From Peptococcaceae bacterium (GTDB taxonomy: Bacteria; Bacillota; Desulfitobacteriia; Desulfitobacteriales; Syntrophobotulaceae): a stretch of 43,445 nt of DNA. Position numbers and translations under genes: made by a program. Shown piece by piece: positions 17,921 through 26,853 of this stretch (position 1 is its first letter; every line of letters begins with the position of its first letter). The stretch covers positions 1-43,445 of the forward strand of contig WRHI01000011.1 in the NCBI GenBank assembly GCA_009783315.1, in the 5' to 3' direction. The notes beneath the pieces are model-generated. The model was given only the letters and a program-made list of their open reading frames with translations. It searched no databases and had not been told where the DNA came from.

Positions 17921-19577
17921 AGGATTAAGAGTGCGGCTTCTGGTTAACATCGCCATTGTTGTTGTCGCCATGGCTGTCCTCAACCTGGTTGTAAATGTTT
18001 ACCAGTATCGGGAGCAGGCGGACAAACAGATGAAAGAAAAAGCCGCTGTGGTGGCGCAGCAGCTCATCGCCATGCGCAAGTTTATTTCTATGGAACAATC
18101 GACAATCAACACGGACACCGAAACGGGGAACTATCAATTTAAGCATTTAAATCCGGCGACTGTTGGCAGGCAGGTGGGGTATATCTTCGAGGATCTTTCC
18201 GGTTATTCTTATAAACAAACTCGTTTGCGGCCACGGGTGACGGAAAACGCGCCGGATGGATATGAGATGACCGCAATGCAAAAAATGGAGATGGATACCG
18301 ATCATACGACCACGGATCAATTCGGCCGCGATATTTACGAAGGGCAAGTTATGTACCGCTATATTGTGCCGTTATATTTTGAGGAGTCCTGTCTGAATTG
18401 TCACGGTATGCCTTTGGGCGAAACGGATGTGTCCGGATTCCCGAAGGAAGGCGGCCAAATAGGCGAGTTCGCCGGGGCCATCAGCATCATGTTTCCCGCT
18501 AAAGCCGTAGATAAAGATGTTCTCGCCAACACCTTAATCCAAGGAGGCTTTCTGCTGGCCATCCTATTTGTGACTTTTTTGGTTTTATATCTGACCATGG
18601 GCCGGATTGTCGTGAAGCCGTTGAAGGAACTGACGGAACATGTGGATAGACTGGGCAGCGTGTCTTGGGAAGACAATCTGACCACCACGGAAACCGCTTT
18701 TGACGAGGTGCGGCATTTGGGCCTGGCGTTCAATTCTATGTCGGAAAGGCTGCAGAGTTCGTACTCGAACCTGGAAGATCGGGTTGAAGAGCGCACCCAG
18801 ATGCTGCGAGAGGCCAATGAAGAGCTGCGTGTGAAAGGCGATGAGATGCAACGTATCAATTCGCTGTTGAGCGACAGTGACCGCCAGAAGTCCGAGTTGA
18901 TGGCGAAAATCAGCGGTGGGCTGCGTCAGCCGCTCAGCTCAATTATCGCTTTCAGCCAGATGGTTCTGGCCAATCCTTCGTCTCAGCAGGATCAAAGCCA
19001 ATACCTTATGGATATTCTTTGGAACGCGCAGAATCTAGATGCTCAGATCAATGACTTGATGGCCATGTCGAAGATTGAGGCCGGTTTGATGGGGCTGGAG
19101 TATATGGAATTCCGGTTCGAGGATATCCTCAAAGAACTCAGAGCCGCCATGAATCCGATTTTTTCCAGAAAGAACCTGCGGTTCAACGTCGACATCGCAA
19201 CAACGACGCCGTCTGTTGTGGCTGATTTTGATAAAATCCGACACGTTTTCCGCAATTTGCTGGCCAATGCCCTCAAGTTCACGCCCGAGGGCGGTTGGGT
19301 TCGTGTCCGGATTGAGCCGATGCCGGTGGGCGGAGATGGCAGAGAGTTCATCTTGATCCAGATCAGTGACAGCGGCCTGGGTATCAAATCTGAAGATTTG
19401 CCCAACATTTTCGCGAGCATGTGGCAGAGCAAGAGCGGCCAAGAAGGTAAAGGCGGAATGGGACTGTCAATTGTGAAAATCTTTACTGAGCTTCATGGCG
19501 GCACGGTTGAAGTCAAGAGTATTTGGCAAAAGGGTACGCTGTTCTCGCTGAGAATACCGCGTTCTCCTGATGAGTGA
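17913..19577 (+). CDS. Membrane sensor histidine-kinase-like protein with DUF3365/Tll0287-like c-heme (CXXCH) sensor, HAMP and HATPase_c; H-box lacks His
   Basis: TM, ESCLNCHGMPLG, second TM, HAMP, coiled coil, MAKISGGLRQPLSSIIAFSQ, N-box RNLLANALKFTPEGG, DSGLGI, GGMGLSIVK. Confidence 0.9.
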   Translation: MFKGLRVRLLVNIAIVVVAMAVLNLVVNVYQYREQADKQMKEKAAVVAQQLIAMRKFISMEQSTINTDTETGNYQFKHLNPATVGRQVGYIFEDLSGYSYKQTRLRPRVTENAPDGYEMTAMQKMEMDTDHTTTDQFGRDIYEGQVMYRYIVPLYFEESCLNCHGMPLGETDVSGFPKEGGQIGEFAGAISIMFPAKAVDKDVLANTLIQGGFLLAILFVTFLVLYLTMGRIVVKPLKELTEHVDRLGSVSWEDNLTTTETAFDEVRHLGLAFNSMSERLQSSYSNLEDRVEERTQMLREANEELRVKGDEMQRINSLLSDSDRQKSELMAKISGGLRQPLSSIIAFSQMVLANPSSQQDQSQYLMDILWNAQNLDAQINDLMAMSKIEAGLMGLEYMEFRFEDILKELRAAMNPIFSRKNLRFNVDIATTTPSVVADFDKIRHVFRNLLANALKFTPEGGWVRVRIEPMPVGGDGREFILIQISDSGLGIKSEDLPNIFASMWQSKSGQEGKGGMGLSIVKIFTELHGGTVEVKSIWQKGTLFSLRIPRSPDE

Positions 19578-19642
19578 TAAGCTGATTGACAGTTTATTGA
19601 TAGTTTATGCAAATAATACCTTCTATAATATTGGCGGATTTT

Positions 19643-19672
19643 TCCGGCCGAAGTGTAATAACTTCGGCCGGA
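19643..19672. terminator. Perfect 12-bp hairpin TCCGGCCGAAGT-GTAATA-ACTTCGGCCGGA; terminator-like but no immediate U tract
   Basis: Direct sequence; a 9-T run occurs about 30 nt downstream. Confidence 0.5.
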
Positions 19673-19818
19673 GTCTCGATATTATCCGTTTTGTCCGCTG
19701 TTTTTTTTTGAAAGTTCAACATGTATTGCTCTTAGAATATAGTTGTGATATGATTCAATAATAAAGGGAAAGATTCGACATTTGGGCATGTCCCCCGAAG
19801 GAGGCTTGGAAACCGCTC

Positions 19819-20451
19819 ATGGCGTACGCCGAAGTTGAGATCGATGCTAAAAACATCGCCAAAAAATTTGGTTCGCGAACGCTTTTTTCTGATGTTTCGT
19901 GCCGTCTTGCTTCGGGGGATTGTCTGGTTGTCACAGGGCGGAACGGTTCGGGGAAATCAACACTGGTTAAGATTCTGGCCCGGTTGCTGCGGCCATCGTC
20001 CGGTTCCGTGACCTTTATCGACGGCGGGAAAGCTTGTCGTGACTGGGAGCAATGTCTGCGTTATATCGGTTTCGTTTCCCCGGAAATTATGTTCTATGAA
20101 AATCTGTCGGGCCGGGAGAATTTAGAGTTCATGGCGCGCGCGCGGAGTATGCGTCTTCAATCCGTCCGGGTTGAGGAGGTGCTGACCGAAGTGGGGCTGG
20201 GTTCCGGGGGTTCTCAATTCGTCAAGACCTATTCCACAGGGATGAAACAGCGTTTGAAGTTCGCGGCGCTGCTGGCTCTGGAACCGGCTGTCTGGTTTGT
20301 GGACGAGGGCCTGTCTAATCTGGACGCGGACGGACGCAGTCTGGTGCTGGGATTGGTGAAACGGGCCTTGACGCAAGGACGCCTGCTGGTTATGGCCACG
20401 AATGATCTTATGGAGGCTGAGTATGCAACACAAACCATCGCTCTTTCCTGA
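19819..20451 (+). CDS. ccmA: Heme exporter ATP-binding protein CcmA
   Basis: ABC motifs GRNGSGKST, YSTGMKQRLKFAALLAL, WFVDEGLSNLD; followed by ccmB/ccmC. Confidence 0.92.
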   Translation: MAYAEVEIDAKNIAKKFGSRTLFSDVSCRLASGDCLVVTGRNGSGKSTLVKILARLLRPSSGSVTFIDGGKACRDWEQCLRYIGFVSPEIMFYENLSGRENLEFMARARSMRLQSVRVEEVLTEVGLGSGGSQFVKTYSTGMKQRLKFAALLALEPAVWFVDEGLSNLDADGRSLVLGLVKRALTQGRLLVMATNDLMEAEYATQTIALS

Positions 20452-21109
20452 TTTGATTGTGAGTGTCGGAGCTGTGTTGCGTAAGGATGCGCTCAGTGAG
20501 CTGCGCAGCAAGTATGCGTTCAGTACCTTGATTGTGTTTGCCTTAACATGTCTGTCGGCCATCAGTATGAGCATTGCCGGTGGTGAGCTGACGCCTCATG
20601 TGCAGTCAGTGTTTCTGTGGGTTGTCCTGTTTTTTTCCGCTATGGCCGGATTGGGACGGGCTTTTGTCCAGGAACAAGACGCGGGAACCCTGTTGACGTT
20701 GAAGGTTTATACGCCTCCGCAAGCGGTTTATTTTGGTAAGATCATTTTCAATGTTCTTTTGTTGGTAAGTTTGAGTGTGTTGGTTTTGTTCCTGTTTATA
20801 GTGTTCTTTGATATTTCCGTATCGGATTGGGTTGCCTTGATTGGCGCCCTTTGGCTGGGCAGCATAGGGTTGTCTATTGTGGCGACGATGACGGCGGCTA
20901 TGGCGGCGCAAGCCCAGGGACGATCTTCTTTATTTACTATTCTCACCTTTCCGATCATTTTGCCTGAGTTCCTGAACGCTATCGAAACGACGCGAACTGT
21001 TTTAGCTGGTGAAGCGGTGGATTGGACGCAGTTTGTGTTTCTGGGCGGATACGCGTTGGTGGCGTTGATTGCCGGTTCGGTTCTGTTTGATTATCTTTGG
21101 GTGGAGTAA
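20423..21109 (+). CDS. ccmB: Heme exporter permease CcmB
   Basis: TM-rich; 'LRKDALSELRSKYAFSTLIVFALTCLSAIS', 'GLGRAFVQEQDAGTLLTLKVYTPPQAVYFGK'. Confidence 0.9.
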   Translation: MQHKPSLFPDLIVSVGAVLRKDALSELRSKYAFSTLIVFALTCLSAISMSIAGGELTPHVQSVFLWVVLFFSAMAGLGRAFVQEQDAGTLLTLKVYTPPQAVYFGKIIFNVLLLVSLSVLVLFLFIVFFDISVSDWVALIGALWLGSIGLSIVATMTAAMAAQAQGRSSLFTILTFPIILPEFLNAIETTRTVLAGEAVDWTQFVFLGGYALVALIAGSVLFDYLWVE

Positions 21110-21124
21110 GAGGAGGTCAAAGAG

Positions 21125-21883
21125 ATGTCGGGGATTCTGTCTAAACGAGATAAATTATTTGGTATTGTTATTGGTGTGTGGCTGCTGGGAACGGCTGCGG
21201 CTGTGTTTGCCTTGCCTCCTCTTGAGTGGTTTGGTTATAAGGGGCGCATTTTGTTCTTTCATATTCCAATGGCTTGGATCGCGGTGCTGACGTTTCTTAT
21301 GGGAGCTTGGTGGTCGTTTGCTTATTTGAGAAGCAAACGGTTGGAGCAATTTCACCTCAGCTCGTTGTCCAACAAAGTGGGCTTGGTTTTCAGCCTACTG
21401 GCAACCGGCAGCGGCGCCATATACGCCAAATTAACTTGGGGAGCCTTCTGGAATTGGGATGTTAGACAAACCACGATTTTTATTCTTTTGCTTATTTATA
21501 CGGCATATATTGTTTTGGGTTATTCGATTGAGGACGAGGAGAAGAGAGGGCTGATTTCGTCCGTGTATTCTCTGTTTGCCTTTGTTACGGTGCCTTTCCT
21601 GATCTTTATTATTCCACGGATACCCTCATTGAAATCGACTCTGCATCCTCAGCGTTTCAGTATGGACGCAAAAATGGGCTTGGTTCTTACAGCGGCGCTG
21701 CTAGGAATTACAGCTTTCTACATCTGGATTCTGCGCTATGGCGCCGCGCGCCAACGCGTTAAAACCGCTGAACAGGCCCAATTAATCCAGAAAGATATAG
21801 AATCGATTGGGCTCGGCGCCGAAGGCCTTGAAAGTGCAGGGCTTGATGCTGAAGCAAATCAGAATGGAGAGGAAACGGTATGA
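21125..21883 (+). CDS. ccmC: Heme exporter / cytochrome c biogenesis protein CcmC
   Basis: Tryptophan-rich motif 'LTWGAFWNWDVRQTTIFILLLIYTAYI'; 'IPMAWIA'. Confidence 0.95.
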   Translation: MSGILSKRDKLFGIVIGVWLLGTAAAVFALPPLEWFGYKGRILFFHIPMAWIAVLTFLMGAWWSFAYLRSKRLEQFHLSSLSNKVGLVFSLLATGSGAIYAKLTWGAFWNWDVRQTTIFILLLIYTAYIVLGYSIEDEEKRGLISSVYSLFAFVTVPFLIFIIPRIPSLKSTLHPQRFSMDAKMGLVLTAALLGITAFYIWILRYGAARQRVKTAEQAQLIQKDIESIGLGAEGLESAGLDAEANQNGEETV

Positions 21884-22257
21884 AGAGACGTCATCTGATA
21901 TTGATTATAATTGTTGCCGGTTTTGTGATCGCTTCCGGCGTGGTCTTGTCTCAGAATCTGACGCCGTATGTGAGCTTTGCTGAAGCAAAAGAAAAGAAGG
22001 GATCTGTCCAAGTACACGGAGCTCTTGAGGGTGATGTACAGACCTTGAGCGGCGGACAAGGCATTATGTTTGAACTGAAGGACGACGACGGGACGGTTGC
22101 TGAAGTCGTGTACAAAGGCCTTAAGCCGGATAATATGGATCAGTCGGACGGCGTTGTCGTAATTGGAAAATTTGATGACGATGTTTTTCAAGCGAATAAA
22201 ATCCTGGTCAAATGTCCGTCTAAATATGAGAGCGTGCCGGGAGGTGAATCCCTTTGA
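21880..22257 (+). CDS. ccmE: Heme chaperone CcmE, CXXXY variant
   Basis: Signal anchor, OB-fold-sized domain, C-terminal CPSKY at 22213-22227 in place of HXXXY; between ccmC and ccmF. Confidence 0.88.
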   Translation: MKRRHLILIIIVAGFVIASGVVLSQNLTPYVSFAEAKEKKGSVQVHGALEGDVQTLSGGQGIMFELKDDDGTVAEVVYKGLKPDNMDQSDGVVVIGKFDDDVFQANKILVKCPSKYESVPGGESL

Positions 22258-24782
22258 TCGGAATTATTGCTTTGTGGATTGCGGCTATATTTACCTTTGG
22301 CGCTTTTTTGGTTAACATTATGAATTCGGCCAAGTACAGAAAACAAATGATGGCTCTGAGGACCTCGCGTAAGTCGGCTAAAGCGTCCAAACAAAACGCT
22401 GAGGGCAAAGCGGTGCTCAAGCCGTCCAAGCAAAGTATGGCGACGGTCGAGCAGCATAACGAGAAACGGGCCAACCTGCTTTATGATCTGTCAGTGGTAT
22501 GCCTTATTGCCGCCGCCGTTATTTTATGGATCATTCTGCTGACCGATCAGTTCACATACCGATACGCGGCGCAGTATTCTTCCGCCGACTTATCGGTTGC
22601 CTTCAAGATCACCGCTTTCTGGGCGGGACAAGAAGGATCTTTCCTTTTGTGGGTGTTGATACACGGCTTGATAGGGCTTATGCTCAATCATCGGAAAGAG
22701 GTTTCTCCGGGCGCCAACGCGGTGTTTAGCTTTACGCAGATCTGTTTGCTTATCATCCTTATCGTGAGGAGTCCGTTTGCTCAAGGGCCTGAACCCCTTG
22801 TGGCACAAGGGCTCAATCCCTTGCTGCAGAATTTCTGGATGATTTCTCATCCGCCTTTTTTGTTCTTGGGTTACGCGGCGCTGGCTGTTCCTTTCGCGCT
22901 GGCTGTGGGAGCCTTGCTGGATGGGAACACCAAATCGTGGATCGAAAGAGCGTTGCCTTACTCGCTGTTTGCTTGGGCTTTCTTGGGTGTCGGCAACTTC
23001 CTGGGCGGTTATTGGGCTTATGAGGTCCTGGGTTGGGGCGGTTATTGGGCTTGGGATCCCGTGGAAAACTCATCCCTTATTCCTTGGCTGGTGTGCGGCG
23101 GGCTGGTTCATTTTCTGCTTTTGGCCAGGAGAAAACCCCTTCTTGTCAAGCCGGTCTATTTGACGGCGATAGCCGGGTTTAGCCTGGCGTTATACGGAAC
23201 ATTTCTTACACGCAGCGGCATTCTGCTGAATTTCTCGACCCATTCTTTTGGACAATCAAGCTTGACAACGATTTTGATGGCCTCGGTTATTTTCCCGTTC
23301 ATCGCAGCCGCGTTTGTGATTCTTATAATTAAGTGGAAAGAGTTGCCGTCGCCGGAAGAGGAGGAACCCATTCGAACGAGGGGGTTCATGACCTATGCCG
23401 GCTCGCTGGGGTTATGCTTGTTTGTGTTTGTGGTTTTTTTGGGAACATCAATGCCTTTCATTACGAAGCTTATCGGCAATTCGACCAATGTCGCCATCTC
23501 ATACTACAATTCGTCGGGATTGCTGGCGGTTGTTTTTATTCTGATAACACTGCTTTTCGCGGTGGTTTATCCATGGGTTAGACCTACCAGGGTTGCCGGG
23601 GCCGGAGCCGGGGCCGGAGCCGCCGGCTCCAATGATGCCGTGATGGTGAATGCTGATGAAATGGCGGCTGAGGCAGCCTCTGTTGAGGCCGCCGCTGTTG
23701 AGACAGACGGTGTTGAGGCAATGGGCGTTCCCGCTGCAGATACGGAGGCTGTCACAGCTGACGAGGCGGCAGATAAAACCAAAGCACCTATGGCGCCGGC
23801 GGTAACCAAAATCGGCGTGGCGTTGGCAGGAGCGGTTTTGTTTGCAGCCGCTGGGCTGATCGTTGGCATCCATCAAAGTATGTTCATGACGATGATGGTT
23901 TTGTTGGGACTTTTCGCGGCCGGTGCGGTTTTTGCCATTTCTATCCTGGCCTTTGGGAAAGGTTTTGGCAGGGGTATGAGCAAAGCCGCGTTGGTAACGC
24001 ATATTGGGCTCACCTTGCTTGTGGCGGGGGTGCTCTTCTCTTCCGCCGGTGCGGAGAAAGAGTCGCCGGTGTCCTTCAAAGCCGGTGAGCAAAAGACCGT
24101 TCTGGGACGCCAGATTACCTTTATCGGCACCGAAGAGTTAACGGACAATCCGGGGTATCTTCAAAAATTTGAAGTTAATGGGGAGCCTGTTGAAATCGCC
24201 TCGCGATACCACGGCGAGAGGTTTGGCTATGAACGCAAGCCGGCGATTCTTTGGTCCTTGTTTGGAGACTATTATGTTGCGCCGGATGTGGCGGGTGCTG
24301 TGCAGACATTGTCCTTCGGTGTTCCGAAAAGAATTGATGTGGAGGGCGAACGGATTGAGCTGACGCTGAAAGATTTTGGTATGGCCAGTGAAGATGCTGA
24401 TGATCCGTCCGTATTTGTTTTGCTGGATGTTGTTCAGGGCGACAAACACATGGAAGTCAATCTGCAGTTGCTGCGTTCTGCTGAATCGGAAATGTATGAC
24501 ACAGAGCAGGTTCCGGTGTTTGATAAGTATAATATCTTTCTGGAATCGATCAGCCCGACGAACATGACCGTCAGTGTTTATGTTTATGGGATAAACGAGA
24601 CCTTGGCGGAAGCCGTCAATAAGGTCAATTTAGAGGTTTCCACTAAGCCGCTGATTGTTCTGGTCTGGCTCGGTACCATTGTGGTCAGCTTAGGAATAAT
24701 CTGGGCGGCTCTGCGAAGATGGGGTCCAAGTCCTTTTCAGGATTTGCATAACAGAAAACAGAAAAAGGAGGCGATAATGTGA
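22254..24782 (+). CDS. ccmF: Cytochrome c-type biogenesis protein CcmF with an Ala/Glu-rich insertion
   Basis: WWD domain 'GWGGYWAWDPVENSSLIPWLV', 'ISHPPFLFLGYAAL', 'FLTRSGILLNFSTHSFG'. Confidence 0.95.
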   Translation: MIGIIALWIAAIFTFGAFLVNIMNSAKYRKQMMALRTSRKSAKASKQNAEGKAVLKPSKQSMATVEQHNEKRANLLYDLSVVCLIAAAVILWIILLTDQFTYRYAAQYSSADLSVAFKITAFWAGQEGSFLLWVLIHGLIGLMLNHRKEVSPGANAVFSFTQICLLIILIVRSPFAQGPEPLVAQGLNPLLQNFWMISHPPFLFLGYAALAVPFALAVGALLDGNTKSWIERALPYSLFAWAFLGVGNFLGGYWAYEVLGWGGYWAWDPVENSSLIPWLVCGGLVHFLLLARRKPLLVKPVYLTAIAGFSLALYGTFLTRSGILLNFSTHSFGQSSLTTILMASVIFPFIAAAFVILIIKWKELPSPEEEEPIRTRGFMTYAGSLGLCLFVFVVFLGTSMPFITKLIGNSTNVAISYYNSSGLLAVVFILITLLFAVVYPWVRPTRVAGAGAGAGAAGSNDAVMVNADEMAAEAASVEAAAVETDGVEAMGVPAADTEAVTADEAADKTKAPMAPAVTKIGVALAGAVLFAAAGLIVGIHQSMFMTMMVLLGLFAAGAVFAISILAFGKGFGRGMSKAALVTHIGLTLLVAGVLFSSAGAEKESPVSFKAGEQKTVLGRQITFIGTEELTDNPGYLQKFEVNGEPVEIASRYHGERFGYERKPAILWSLFGDYYVAPDVAGAVQTLSFGVPKRIDVEGERIELTLKDFGMASEDADDPSVFVLLDVVQGDKHMEVNLQLLRSAESEMYDTEQVPVFDKYNIFLESISPTNMTVSVYVYGINETLAEAVNKVNLEVSTKPLIVLVWLGTIVVSLGIIWAALRRWGPSPFQDLHNRKQKKEAIM

Positions 24783-25219
24783 AAATGGCAGTGATTGGTT
24801 TTGTCGTGGCGTTGGTCATAGTGATCGCGGGCGGGGCAGCATATGCGCAAATGGAGAAAGCAACATTTTGCGGCGGCTGTCACGCCATGTCTGATAACTA
24901 TGCCACATGGTCAGATTCGATGCACTCATCAGTTGAATGCAGTGAGTGCCATCTGCCCCAAAATAACCTTGCGACAAAATTGGTAGCCAAAGCTTCAACC
25001 GGTATTGTTGATGTATGGCATGAGACCTTAAGGGATTATGGCACACACATCGAAATAACGGAGAAAGGCAAAGAGTATCTGCGGGACAACTGTGTTCGCT
25101 GCCACGAAGCCACTATTAAGAACACCAGTATGACGGGTGTTGGCAAAGATGGGGACGACAGGGAATGCGTTTCTTGCCACCGGAATCTTGTTCATGGCAA
25201 CATGACCATTTCTCAATAA
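24779..25219 (+). CDS. nrfH: Tetraheme NapC/NirT-type cytochrome NrfH (GTG start)
   Basis: N-terminal TM; four CXXCH motifs (CGGCH, CSECH, CVRCH, CVSCH); followed by NrfA. Confidence 0.93.
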   Translation: MKMAVIGFVVALVIVIAGGAAYAQMEKATFCGGCHAMSDNYATWSDSMHSSVECSECHLPQNNLATKLVAKASTGIVDVWHETLRDYGTHIEITEKGKEYLRDNCVRCHEATIKNTSMTGVGKDGDDRECVSCHRNLVHGNMTISQ

Positions 25220-25231
25220 GGAGGGATCAGA

Positions 25232-26596
25232 GTGAGCAAAACCCAAATAATATTGATTGCTGTGGTAGTCCTCGTTGTGGGCGCGCTTCTTGGCTTTGTC
25301 ATAGGGCGCAGCGGCGGCGCTGACATCAACAAAACCGTAGCAATTGACTCGAAGGGCGTTACCAGTGATGTTTACAATCCTGATTCTTACAAAAAATTGT
25401 ATCCGCTGCAATACGAAAGCTATATGGAAGCCAAAAATTATCCCGAAGGCCGGGATAAACCCGGAGATTTTGGCGGGGACAAACTGTTCGATCACAAAGA
25501 GAGACAAACAGGGCTTCCGGTACTGTTTGCCGCCAACGCCTTCAGCAAGGACTATAAAGATGATCGCGGCCATGTCTGGGCCTTGGAAGATCTGTACGCG
25601 TCCCTGCGTGTAACCAGAGATGATTCTTTGCCCACCGCCACAAAAGGCGCCTGCATAACCTGCAAAAGCCCTTACCTGGAGCAGCTTTATAAAGACTATC
25701 CTGGCAACGGTGGTTGGGATTATGCCAAGCAGCCTTTCGCCGACATTGAGGCGAAAGTTCCTGTAGACCATGGATCGATCAACTGCGCGACCTGTCACGA
25801 TCCCCAGACCCATGAGCTGAGAGTTGTCAATAAGGCCCTTATTGAAGCGTTTGCTTTGCTGCCCGAGTACAACTATGACCTGTCTGAGAACGCGGCTGTT
25901 AAGCCCAGCACTCAGGACATGCGTTCACTGGTTTGTGCTCAGTGCCACGTGGAATACTACTTCGAGCCAGGCTCGTTCAAAGTCATTTTCCCGTGGACAG
26001 AGGGCTGGACGCCTCAGGAACAGTATAAGTACTATGAGAAACAACTTGCCGACACTTCGACAACCGCTTTCAAACGGGACTTCGTGCATGGCGTCTCGGA
26101 AGCTCTGATTCTGAAAGCCCAGCATCCCGATTTTGAAACATGGATCACCGGTACTCACGGCAAAGCCGGCGTTTCCTGCGCCGACTGTCATATGCCTTTC
26201 ATGGCCAAAAATGGTGAGAAGTATTCAACCCATGACGTTACCAGCCCGCTGCGCACCGTGAAAGAATCCTGCATGACCTGTCATAACCAGACGGAAGACT
26301 GGCTGATTGAATCTGTGACAAGCCTTCAGGATAACTTCTGGTTTACCCAGCATGAAGCCGAACAAGCTGTGGTGGAATTGCACAACACCATCAAAGCGGC
26401 TAAAGATGCCGGGATCGACTCCGCGTTGATTGAAAAAGCCCAGAAGCAAGTCAGACAAGCGCAATGGTATTGGGATTTCCTGGCTGCCGAAAACAGCATG
26501 GGCTTCCACAATCCTGATCAAGGAATGCAAACTGCCATGGAAGCTGTTGTTATCGCCAAGAATATGACTCTTGAACTCGCCAAAGCTATGAAATAG
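25232..26596 (+). CDS. nrfA: Pentaheme cytochrome c nitrite reductase (ammonia-forming)
   Basis: Active-site CXXCK (CITCK) plus CATCH, CAQCHVEYYF, CADCH, CMTCH. Confidence 0.96.
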   Translation: MSKTQIILIAVVVLVVGALLGFVIGRSGGADINKTVAIDSKGVTSDVYNPDSYKKLYPLQYESYMEAKNYPEGRDKPGDFGGDKLFDHKERQTGLPVLFAANAFSKDYKDDRGHVWALEDLYASLRVTRDDSLPTATKGACITCKSPYLEQLYKDYPGNGGWDYAKQPFADIEAKVPVDHGSINCATCHDPQTHELRVVNKALIEAFALLPEYNYDLSENAAVKPSTQDMRSLVCAQCHVEYYFEPGSFKVIFPWTEGWTPQEQYKYYEKQLADTSTTAFKRDFVHGVSEALILKAQHPDFETWITGTHGKAGVSCADCHMPFMAKNGEKYSTHDVTSPLRTVKESCMTCHNQTEDWLIESVTSLQDNFWFTQHEAEQAVVELHNTIKAAKDAGIDSALIEKAQKQVRQAQWYWDFLAAENSMGFHNPDQGMQTAMEAVVIAKNMTLELAKAMK

Positions 26597-26713
26597 GGTG
26601 TTTGGTTTTTGAAACGGTAAAGTAATTCGCCTTGTAGGTTTTTACACTTCTTAGATGTTATGATAGTGGAAAGGACTGGACCTCTTCTTCATTATCAGGA
26701 TCCGCAAGGCAGG

Positions 26714-26761
26714 TGTCACACGGTTTGCTGTCAACTCCCGGTTGGCAGCGACTGTGTGACA
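26714..26761 (+). other. Strong bipartite hairpin in the leader of sirC (outer 8-bp stem TGTCACAC/GTGTGACA; inner 9-bp stem GCTGTCAAC/GTTGGCAGC with one G-U)
   Basis: Read directly; between nrfA and sirC, about 90 nt upstream of the sirC start. Confidence 0.6.
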
Positions 26762-26853
26762 AAAAAGCGAACAGACCATCATGTTTGTGCTTCGTACCGT
26801 ATTCTGATATTATTATGCTGTCTTCTATATTCTTTGCTATGAATGAGGAACAC

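Noticed and set aside
25028-25813. 261-aa minus-strand ORF
   Set aside because: Antisense to nrfH/nrfA with their diagnostic heme motifs.
26713-26853. Longer N-terminus for SirC (start at 26713)
   Set aside because: The extension spans a strong hairpin and lacks family similarity; the ATG at 26854 has an RBS and matches the family N-terminus.
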